Shown here: one piece after another, positions 57,534 through 64,000 of the stretch
Layout: each line of letters begins with the position of its first letter
Numbering within the stretch: position 1 is the first letter of the stretch
Assembly: GCA_963786625.1 (NCBI GenBank)
Contig: CAWAZS010000014.1
Span: forward strand, 248,001 to 312,000
Direction of reading: 5' to 3'
From: CAIWHR01 sp963786625
Lineage (GTDB): Bacteria; Pseudomonadota; Gammaproteobacteria; Burkholderiales; Casimicrobiaceae
Length of the DNA: 64,000 bases
The notes under the pieces: generated by a model
What the model was told of the DNA's origin: nothing
The model's database searches: none
Seen by the model: only the letters and a program-made list of their open reading frames with translations
Program-made: the position numbers and the translations under genes

Positions 57534-59136
57534 ATGCTGATGTCCGCAGCCGATTACCGCGAATCGCTGCGCCGCCTGCACCCGGTCGTCTACGTCGACG
57601 GGCGGCGCATCGACTCGGTGGCCGACGAGCCGCTGCTCGCGCCGGGGGTCAACGCGCATCGGCGTCAGCTACGATTTCGCGCTGCGCGAGCCGACGCAGC
57701 ATCTGATGCGCGCGCAGAGCCCGGACTTCGACGGCCCGATCAACCGGATGCTCGCGATTCCGCGCACGAGCGCCGACCTGCTGAACAAGCTCGAGGCGGT
57801 GCGCCTCGTCTGCCAGGAGACGGGCTGCGCGCAGCGCTATCTCGCCGGCGACGCGCTCGACCGCGATCTTCCACGGCACCGCGCGCATCGACGCCGAGGC
57901 CGGCACCGACTATCACGCGCACCTGCGCGCGTACCTGGGCCACGTCTACGCGAACGACCTGACGCTGGGCATCGCGATGACCGACGCCAAGGGCGATCGG
58001 TCGCTGCGCCCGGCGCAGCAGCCGAACCCCGACACGCTATGTCCATATCGTCGAGCGTCGCGCCGACGGGATCGTCGTCTCCGGCACCAAGGCGATCGTG
58101 ACGGCGGCACCCTACGTGCACGAGCTCCTCGTCATGCCGGGCCGCAACATGAACGACGCGGATCGCGATTTCGCGGTGTGCTGTGCGGTCCCGGTCGACG
58201 CCGACGGACTCACCATCGTCGCGCGGCGCGCCGGGCGCCCCGGCGAGGCGGCGGCGAGCTTTTCCGCGAAGTACGGCCAGTCGACCGGCGTGTGCCTGTT
58301 CGACCGCGTGTTCGTGCCCTGGGAGCGGGTGTTCTGCGCCGGGGAGTGGCGGCACGGCCGGCGAGATCCTGTACAACTACACGGCGCAGCATCGGCATAC
58401 CTGCATCGCGGCGCGCGCGGGCTTCGGCGACCTGCTGATCGGCGCGGGCGCGCTCGTCACCGAGGCCAACGGCATCGATCTCGACCGGGCGCACGGCGTG
58501 CGCGACGCGATGGTCGAGCTCATCAAGATCACCGAAGGCTTCTACGCCTGCGGCGTGGCGGCCTCGGTCTATTGCCAGCCGAGCGAGTCCGGCATCGTCA
58601 CCCCGGATCCGGTGTTCGCGAATATCGGCAAGCTCCTGCTCGGCACGCAGATCTACGACATGCATCGTCTCGCGCACCAGGTGTCGGGCGGCATGATCGT
58701 GGCGCTGCCCGGACCCGACGAGGACCACAATCCCGCGACTGCCGGGCGCCTGTCGGAAGTGCTGACGGCGCGCTCGGACATCCCGTACGAGAAGCGCATC
58801 GAGGTCGCGCGGTTCATCGAGGATCTCACGGCGTCCTACCAGGCCGGCTGGTATTCGCTGATCAGCCTGCACGGCGGCGGATCGCCCGAGGCGATGAAGC
58901 TCGAGATCTTCCGCAACTATCCGATCGGGAACAAGGTGGACCTCGTCGAGCGGCTGCTCGACCGCGGCGTGCTTGCGGACGCCACGCGCAAGATCACGCG
59001 CAACCGGCAGCCTGGCCGTTGCTGTGCCGCCGGCTGTTTCGCGCCCGATGCGCCGCAGATGGTCGCGCTGCCGCGATCGCCGGCGAAGCCGCTGCCGGCC
59101 ACGGCGGCGGACCCGAAGGCCGTCGCGGCGGACTGA
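57534..59136 (+). CDS. 4-hydroxyphenylacetate 3-hydroxylase/4-hydroxybutyryl-CoA dehydratase family protein, four frameshifts
   Basis: About 532 residues once four extra bases (near 57655, 57865, 58040, 58350) are removed. Pieces are collinear with Clostridium aminobutyricum AbfD: LMSAADYRESLRRLHPVVYV, AMTDAKGDRSLRPAQQPNPD, IVERRADGIVVSGTKAIVT, ARAGFGDLLIGAGAL. Of the AbfD 4Fe-4S ligands, the first Cys (GCAQRY) and the His (QHRHTC) are kept, but the second Cys is Tyr and the last is Ala, so the cluster is probably absent and a flavin-dependent hydroxylase-like or other role is likelier. ATG 57534 has AGGAG 7 bases upstream; TATAGT at 57491-57496 may be a -10 element. Confidence 0.82.
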
Positions 59137-59139
59137 GCC

Positions 59140-59769
59140 GTGCCGGCGACATCGTCAGCGGGGCATGCGGGCGGCGCCGAGACGCGCCGGCTCGACCGGG
59201 CGCAAAGCCTGCTCCTCGTCGTCGACATTCAGGAGCGGCTCGCGCCGCACATCCTGCACGGCGAGCCGCTGATCGCGCGCAGCGCCGCCCTGCTCGCTGC
59301 CGCGCGGCGCTTCGGGATCCCGGCGATCGTCACCGAGCACTGCCCGGGGCAGATCGGCCAGGTCGTCGCGGGTCTGCGTCGGCAATTCGCCCCCGGCGAG
59401 ATCTTCGAGAAGACGCGCTTCGGCGCGGCCGATCATCCCGAGTTCGTCGCGCGGTTGGAGGCGCATGGTCGCAGTCAGGTCGTCGTCGCCGGCATGGAGG
59501 CCCACGTCTGCGTACTGCAGACCGTGCTCGGACTCGCCGCGCTCGGCTACGCGGTGACGCTTGCCGGCGACGCGGTCGGATCGCGGGCCGCGCGCCAGGT
59601 CGACCGGCGCTTCGCGCTCGAGCGCATGCGCCGTGCCGGTGTGGTGATCGCCGGCACCGAGACCGTGCTGTTCGAATGGACGCATGCCGGCGACGACGAT
59701 GCCTTCCGCGACGTTCTGGCGCTCGTCAAGGCGCTGCCGCCGTCGCACGGCGACGACGAATCCCGATGA
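59140..59769 (+). CDS. Isochorismatase-like cysteine hydrolase
   Basis: 209 residues, YcaC-like subgroup. The catalytic triad is complete: Asp in LLLVVDIQERLAP (about residue 29), Lys in GEIFEKTRFGAADH (about 90) and Cys in GMEAHVCVLQTVLGL (about 125). It hydrolyses a small amide or vinyl ether; the substrate is unknown. GTG start at 59140, 3 bases after the previous stop. Its TGA overlaps the ATG of the UbiB-like kinase (ATGA), so the HpaB/AbfD-like gene, this and the kinase are probably co-translated. Confidence 0.85.
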   Translation: MPATSSAGHAGGAETRRLDRAQSLLLVVDIQERLAPHILHGEPLIARSAALLAAARRFGIPAIVTEHCPGQIGQVVAGLRRQFAPGEIFEKTRFGAADHPEFVARLEAHGRSQVVVAGMEAHVCVLQTVLGLAALGYAVTLAGDAVGSRAARQVDRRFALERMRRAGVVIAGTETVLFEWTHAGDDDAFRDVLALVKALPPSHGDDESR

Positions 59770-61109
59770 GCGCCGGCGCGAATCGGACGGTGCCCAAACC
59801 CTCGCCGGCCCCGATCCCGCAGACCCGCCTCGGCCGGATGGCGCGCATCGGCCTTGCGGCAGGCGAGCTCGCCGTCGGCGCCGCTGCCGAGGGCATCCGA
59901 AGAATCGCGCGCGGCGAGTCGGGCGACTTCGGCAGCGCGCTATTTTCCGCCGCCAATGCGCAACGGCTCGCGGCACGGCTCGCGCGGCTGCGCGGTGCCG
60001 CCATGAAGATCGGACAGCTGGTTTCGCTCCAGAGCGAGGACCTCCTGCCGCCGGAATTCGCCCAGGCGCTGGCCGTGTTGCGCGCGCAGGCCGCGCCGAT
60101 GCCCTCGGAGCAGGTGCGGCGCGTGCTCGGACGCGAGTACGGCAAAGGCTGGGAGCGACGATTCTCGGCGTTCGACTACGAACCCGTCGCGGCCGCGTCG
60201 ATCGGGCAGGTGCACCGCGCGACGACGCGGGACGGCCGCGACCTCGCGCTGAAGATCCAGTATCCGGGCGTCGCCCGTTCGATTGCGAGCGACGTCGACA
60301 ATGTCGCCGCGCTGCTGCGCCTGTTCAACCTGCTGCCGGGCGGCATCGACGTCGCGGGCATCGCCGCCGAGGCCAAGCACCAGCTCGCACAGGAAGCGGA
60401 TTACCTGGCCGAGGCCCGCTTTCTCGAGCGTTACGCGCAGCTCGTTGCCGACGAGCCGGCGCTGCTCGTTCCGCGCGTGCACCCGGACCTGACGACGCCC
60501 CGGGTCATGGCGATGGACTACGTGGAAGGCGAGCCGCTCGACGTGCTCGACCGCGCGCCGCAGGCCCGGCGCGATGCCGTCGGTGCCCTCCTCGAGCGCC
60601 TGCTGTTTCGCGAGCTCTTCGAGTTCCGCGTGATGCAGACGGACCCGAACTTCGCGAACTACCTCTATCAGCCCGCGCGCGCACGCGTCGCGCTGCTCGA
60701 TTTCGGATCCACGAAGCGCTTCGACGCGGCCTTCGTCGCCAACTACGTGCGCATCACCCGCGCGGTGATCGACGGCGACCGCGACGCCGTCGCCCGCGAG
60801 GCGATCCGGATCGGCTACCTGGCGCCCGACGATTCCCCGGAGCGCGTGCAGGCGGTCGTCGATGTCATCGTCCTTGTCTGCGAGCCGCTGCGCCACGCGG
60901 GCCGGTACGACTTTGCGAAGTCGGACCTGCCTTCGCGGGTGCGCGCGCTCGGCTTCGACCTCGCGTTCCGCCGCGGGCTCCTGCGACCGCCGCCCCCCGA
61001 AACCATCTTTCTTCATCGCAAGCTCGTGGGCTCGTTCCTGCTGCTCTCGCGCATCGGGGCGCGCGTCGATGCGCGCGCGCTCGTTCTTCCATTCCTGCGG
61101 AGCCGATGA
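59766..61109 (+). CDS. ABC1/AarF/UbiB-family atypical kinase
   Basis: 447 residues. KxGQ motif in GAAMKIGQLVSLQSEDLLPP, Ala-rich loop VAAASIGQVHRATTRDGRDL, ALKIQYPGV lysine, catalytic QTDPNFANYLY and metal-binding LLDFGSTKRFD: all ABC1-type features. Family members support ubiquinone biosynthesis or lipid handling; this one lacks the C-terminal membrane helices of true UbiB and is closer to the AarF/ABC1 soluble type. ATG 59766 overlaps the isochorismatase stop. A pilin gene begins 4 bases after its stop. Confidence 0.87.
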   Translation: MSAGANRTVPKPSPAPIPQTRLGRMARIGLAAGELAVGAAAEGIRRIARGESGDFGSALFSAANAQRLAARLARLRGAAMKIGQLVSLQSEDLLPPEFAQALAVLRAQAAPMPSEQVRRVLGREYGKGWERRFSAFDYEPVAAASIGQVHRATTRDGRDLALKIQYPGVARSIASDVDNVAALLRLFNLLPGGIDVAGIAAEAKHQLAQEADYLAEARFLERYAQLVADEPALLVPRVHPDLTTPRVMAMDYVEGEPLDVLDRAPQARRDAVGALLERLLFRELFEFRVMQTDPNFANYLYQPARARVALLDFGSTKRFDAAFVANYVRITRAVIDGDRDAVAREAIRIGYLAPDDSPERVQAVVDVIVLVCEPLRHAGRYDFAKSDLPSRVRALGFDLAFRRGLLRPPPPETIFLHRKLVGSFLLLSRIGARVDARALVLPFLRSR

Positions 61110-61113
61110 ATCC

Positions 61114-61605
61114 ATGAAAGACCGGCTCCGAGGCTTCACCCTGATGGAGATGATGGCCGTCCTGGCCGTCATCGCCATCCTGGCCACGCTCGCGCTGCCG
61201 TCCTATCTCGAGAAGATCGTCCGCGACCAGATCAAGGCGGCGCTGCCGCTCGCCGACATCGCCAAGCAGCCGATTGCCGCTGCCTGGGCGGTCGAACACT
61301 CCTTTCCCGCCGACAACGCGGCCGCCGGCCTGCCCCCCGCCGACAAGATCGTCGCCAACCATGTCGGCGCCCTTGCCGTGAAGGACGGCGCGATCCACAT
61401 CACCTTCGGCAACCGCGCCAACAAGTCCCTCACGGGAAAGATCCTCACGCTGCGCCCGGCCGTCGTCGACGATGCGCCGATCGTGCCGGTCGCCTGGGTC
61501 TGCGGCCATGCCGAAGCGCCGGACAAGATGCGGGTCTACGGCAAGAATCTGACCAGCGTTCCGGAGCCGCTGCTGCCGATCGAGTGCCGCGCGCTCAAGC
61601 GCTGA
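61114..61605 (+). CDS. Type IV pilin-like protein
   Basis: 163 residues. Prepilin leader MKDRLRG, then FTLMEMMAVLAVIAILATLA with Gly before the cleavage site, Phe1 and Glu5: a complete PilD processing site and N-terminal helix. The mature domain has ITFGNRANKSLTGKILTLRP and a C-terminal disulfide-type pair VAWVCGHAEAP ... LPIECRALK, as in betaproteobacterial PilA-like pilins. No other pilus gene is nearby; it follows the UbiB-like gene by 4 bases and ends 33 bases before a convergent oxidoreductase. A solitary major- or accessory-type pilin. Confidence 0.85.
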   Translation: MKDRLRGFTLMEMMAVLAVIAILATLALPSYLEKIVRDQIKAALPLADIAKQPIAAAWAVEHSFPADNAAAGLPPADKIVANHVGALAVKDGAIHITFGNRANKSLTGKILTLRPAVVDDAPIVPVAWVCGHAEAPDKMRVYGKNLTSVPEPLLPIECRALKR

Positions 61606-61638
61606 GGCCTTCGAGCGGATCCGGACAGGGACGAGCGG

Positions 61639-63003
61639 TCAGCGGCGGAATGCGGCTTCCAATTCGGTTTCCATCGCGCGCCGGAACCTGACCGCCTCGC
61701 TCGCCGCGTCGATGGTCACGTCGTCCCAGCGCACGGCCGCGTGCGCGGCCACCTGGCGCACGAGCCTCACGCCGTGCGCGAGGCCGAGCGGCAGGCCGCC
61801 GAGGGCGAGCGATGCCGCGGCCGGATAGAGCTTCCCGTAGACCGTGTAGCCGCCCTCGCCGTCGAGGGTCTCCCCGGCTCCGAGATCGCGCTTCGCGGTG
61901 GCGACGACGTCGCCGTGCCACGCGATGGCCGCACCCGTCGGCTCGCGGCGCAGTCCGACCGACGCCACGCTGATGCCGAGCTCGAGGCCGATCGCGTGAT
62001 ACGGCTTGTACATCGCCGAATAGCGGCCCGACGGGTCGGTCGAGAAGCCGTACTCCCGGAAGCAGCGCCGCACGTAGTCCTCGCCGACCGTGTCACCGGC
62101 GCGGAAGGTCACGTAGACGCCCCAGCGCAGGTCGCGGAACACCGGCCGGCCGTCGCGCTCGAGACTCGAGATCACTTCGACCTGACCCGCGTGATGGAGC
62201 TGCCCGCCGTCGTCGCGCGGGCGCAGCACGCGCGGCAGATCGTCGACGCCGCAGGGCGGGAAAGCGAGTCCCGCGGGGGCGGGCGAGAGTCCCGTGGCGT
62301 TCGCGACCGCCGCCATTTCGATCGCGCTCTTGGTGCCGTCGAGGAACGAGTTGAACATCTGGGCGTTGAAGTCGCCCGCGGCCACCATCTCCGGGGTGAA
62401 TCCGTAGTAGGGCCACACGGTGTCCGGCGTGGACGCGTGGTACTCGGGGAGGTATTTCGTGCCTTTGCCCGCGGCGACCACCTCGAATCCCGCGGCGCGG
62501 CACCAGTCGACCATCTCGCAGATCAGCGCGGGCTGGTCGCCGTAGGCGAGCGAATAGACGACGCCGGCCTCCCGCGCGCGCCGCGCGAGCAGCGGACCGG
62601 CGAGCGCGTCGGCCTCGACGTTGACCATCACCACGTGCTTGCCGTGCGTGCAGCAGGCGAGCGCGTGGCGGATGCCGGCGGCGGGATTGCCCGTCGCGTC
62701 GATGACGATATCGACGTCGGGGGCGGCGATGAGCGCCAGCGCGTCGTCGGTGACGTGCGTCGCGCCGGTCTTCGCGGCGTCGGCGAACGACCGGGCGGCG
62801 AAGCGCTGCGGCGCCCAGCCGGTGCGCGCCAGCGACGCCTTCGCGCGGTCCGGTGCGAGATCGGCGATCGCGACGACATGGATGCCCGGCGTGTGCTTCG
62901 CCTGCGCGAGGTACATCGCGCCGAACTTGCCGGCCCCGATCATCCCGACCTTGAGCGGACGGCCTTCGGTCGCGCGGGCGTTCAGCATTCGATGCAGGTT
63001 CAT
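61639..63003 (-). CDS. COG4091-type NAD(P)-binding oxidoreductase with SAF domain
   Basis: 454 residues. N-terminal Rossmann fold LKVGMIGAGKFGAMYLAQA (about 19-37), then DIVIDATGNPAAGIRHALAC, SLAYGDQPALICEMVDWCRA and KGTKYLPEYHASTPDTVW, as in predicted homoserine dehydrogenase-like proteins. C-terminal SAF domain with DVVATAKRDLGAGETLDGEG and GLAHGVRLVRQVAAHAAVRW. The reaction is unknown; the annotation homoserine dehydrogenase is nominal. Start ATG 63003 overlaps the HAD hydrolase stop as ATGA, and the HAD gene is linked likewise to the AEC transporter. Confidence 0.85.
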   Translation of the reverse strand: MNLHRMLNARATEGRPLKVGMIGAGKFGAMYLAQAKHTPGIHVVAIADLAPDRAKASLARTGWAPQRFAARSFADAAKTGATHVTDDALALIAAPDVDIVIDATGNPAAGIRHALACCTHGKHVVMVNVEADALAGPLLARRAREAGVVYSLAYGDQPALICEMVDWCRAAGFEVVAAGKGTKYLPEYHASTPDTVWPYYGFTPEMVAAGDFNAQMFNSFLDGTKSAIEMAAVANATGLSPAPAGLAFPPCGVDDLPRVLRPRDDGGQLHHAGQVEVISSLERDGRPVFRDLRWGVYVTFRAGDTVGEDYVRRCFREYGFSTDPSGRYSAMYKPYHAIGLELGISVASVGLRREPTGAAIAWHGDVVATAKRDLGAGETLDGEGGYTVYGKLYPAAASLALGGLPLGLAHGVRLVRQVAAHAAVRWDDVTIDAASEAVRFRRAMETELEAAFRR

Positions 63004-63635
63004 GTGTCGGTTCCCCCGGGCAGGTTGAATTCGGCGAGCGCGGCAACGAGCCCGTCGACCCCGACGGCATGCCGGGCGACGATGCCCAGCCGCGCCGCCG
63101 CGTCGACGTTGATGCGGTTGTCGTCGATGAACAGCACCCGCTCCGCGTCGACGGCCAGCGCTTCGATGACGTGACGAAAGTACGCGGCGTCCGGCTTCAG
63201 CATGCCGACCCGGTGCGACGGGAAATTGTGATGGAAATAGCCGGGCAGCGACCACTCGCGCTCGAACCGCTCCCAGTGCAGCTCGTTGGTGTTCGACACG
63301 CTGGCGAGGCGGCAGCGCGGCGCGAGCCCGACGAGCAGCTCGGCGACGCCGGGAAAGAGCGCGCGCGGCCAGTGGGTGAAGGCGCGGAGGAAATCCTCGC
63401 CGCCGACCGGCAGGCCGAACTCGTCCACGATCTCGGCGGCGAACTCCTCGCGCGTGCTGCCGCCGGTCTCGAAGCGGCGCACCGCAGGCGAGTGCAGCCA
63501 TCGCCGCCAGAGCTCGTCGGTGCCGCCGAGCTGGGGACACCAGTCGAGCATCTGCTCGACGCCCACGAGCTCGATCAGCACGCCGCCGAAGTCGAGCAGG
63601 ATCGCGTCGATGCGCGGCGCCGGCTCCGCCGTCAT
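63000..63635 (-). CDS. HAD-superfamily hydrolase
   Basis: 211 residues. Motif I is IDAILLDFGGVLIELVG, where the second Asp of DxD is Gly, as in several HAD subgroups; motif II ASVSNTNELHWERF; lysine in GMLKPDAAYFRHV; motif IV VLFIDDNRINVDAAARLG. Resembles YihX/epoxide-hydrolase-N-like HAD phosphatases. The nucleophile Asp is present, so phosphatase or dehalogenase activity is possible; the substrate is unknown. Coupled by 4-base overlaps to the transporter upstream and the oxidoreductase downstream. Confidence 0.85.
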   Translation of the reverse strand: MTAEPAPRIDAILLDFGGVLIELVGVEQMLDWCPQLGGTDELWRRWLHSPAVRRFETGGSTREEFAAEIVDEFGLPVGGEDFLRAFTHWPRALFPGVAELLVGLAPRCRLASVSNTNELHWERFEREWSLPGYFHHNFPSHRVGMLKPDAAYFRHVIEALAVDAERVLFIDDNRINVDAAARLGIVARHAVGVDGLVAALAEFNLPGGTDT

Positions 63636-64000
63636 CGCAGCGCCAGCGCGAGCCCGAGCGGCACGAACAGGACCGCCATCATGTTGCCGACCAGAACGAT
63701 CGAGGCGACCTTGCCCGGCTCCTGCCCGTACTGCTCCGCGACCATGAAATTGAGCACGGCCGGCGGCAGGCAGCCGAAAAGGATCAGAAGCCCGGTTTGC
63801 GCGGGATCGAGGCCGAGGAGCGGCACCAGCAGGCCGGCCAGCGCGAGGCCGGTGAGCGGGCAGACGAGGCCGCCGACCACGCCGAGGTGCCACTCGTCCC
63901 AGCGGACGTCGGCGAGGCGCACGCCGAGCGAGATCAGCATCAGCGGGATCGACGCGTCGCCGACCAGCTTGATCGCGAGCATCAGCCATTCCGGCACCGG
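63632..64000 (-). CDS. AEC-family transporter, N-terminus cut off by window edge
   Basis: C-terminal part (about 122 residues of an expected 300 or so). Hydrophobic helices with AIKLVGDASIPLMLISLGVRLAD (the AEC signature segment), GVVGGLVCPLTGLALAGLLV, GLLILFGCLPPAVLNFMVAE and GNMMAVLFVPLGLALALR. AEC proteins are secondary transporters of organic acids or amino acids such as malate. Its stop overlaps the HAD start (ATGA). It is the first visible gene of the three-gene minus-strand operon; the frame is open to the window edge. Confidence 0.85.
   Translation of the reverse strand, partial: PVPEWLMLAIKLVGDASIPLMLISLGVRLADVRWDEWHLGVVGGLVCPLTGLALAGLLVPLLGLDPAQTGLLILFGCLPPAVLNFMVAEQYGQEPGKVASIVLVGNMMAVLFVPLGLALALR

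Overview
This is a very GC-rich (roughly 70% by eye), gene-dense window from a betaproteobacterium, most likely Burkholderiales-like. Supporting evidence is the leuS-lptE-holA block, the DctPQM TRAP transporter, the many CaiB/crotonase/UxaA/RraA-type catabolic genes and a betaproteobacterial-style type IV pilin. The genus cannot be fixed from sequence alone. No rRNA, tRNA, phage, transposase or CRISPR array was seen. Both ends cut genes (a MacA-like adaptor at the left, an AEC transporter at the right).

Layout. 1-2.7 kb: MacA/MacB-type tripartite ABC exporter. 2.8-12 kb: small secreted, redox and hydrolase genes, including a dihydrodipicolinate synthase-like aldolase overlapping a cytochrome c, a SulP-STAS-cyclic-nucleotide-binding anion transporter, a serine beta-lactamase-like hydrolase, and VOC and GFA proteins. 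12-18.4 kb (minus): a class V aminotransferase, the DctPQM carboxylate transporter, a crotonase and a CaiB CoA-transferase, apparently a carboxylate uptake and CoA-activation module. It is divergent from a YdiJ-type FAD/4Fe-4S 2-hydroxyacid dehydrogenase. 21.7-25.4 kb: a Ca-type P-ATPase convergent with a family 2 glycosyltransferase. 25.4-30.3 kb (minus): an isoquinoline-oxidoreductase-like molybdenum hydroxylase pair followed directly by soxX-soxY-soxZ-soxA with no soxB or soxCD in view. 30.5-32.7 kb: a split UxaA-type dehydratase plus an RraA-type aldolase. 33-40 kb: radical SAM protein, O-acetylhomoserine sulfhydrylase, hydrolase, DUF2189, peroxiredoxin-like protein, GNAT, RsmE. 40-44.3 kb (minus): leuS-lptE-holA. 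44.5-51.5 kb: GDT1-type cation transporter, ScsB/DsbD-like reductase, thioredoxin-like protein, and a HlyD/ABC/ABC-2 exporter. 51.5-56.4 kb: two divergent class III cyclase proteins. 56.4-61.6 kb: 2-hydroxyacid dehydrogenase, an HpaB/AbfD-family protein, isochorismatase-like hydrolase, UbiB-like kinase, pilin. 61.6-64 kb (minus): COG4091-type oxidoreductase with SAF domain, HAD hydrolase and AEC transporter, coupled by 4-base overlaps.

Quality caveat. About fifteen genes are broken by single-base frameshifts, nearly all of them extra bases. Because the essential leuS and holA are among them, most are probably consensus errors in the sequence rather than real decay. Their density is far higher in the molybdenum hydroxylase genes and the HpaB/AbfD-like gene than elsewhere. 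For these genes I give outer boundaries and describe the pieces.

The observations most worth a second look are the Sox carrier genes joined to a molybdenum hydroxylase, the AbfD homologue that has lost two of four Fe-S ligands, a family of long REP-like inverted repeats in intergenic spaces, a 75-base tandem duplication that copies a start codon in frame, and the frameshift hot spots.
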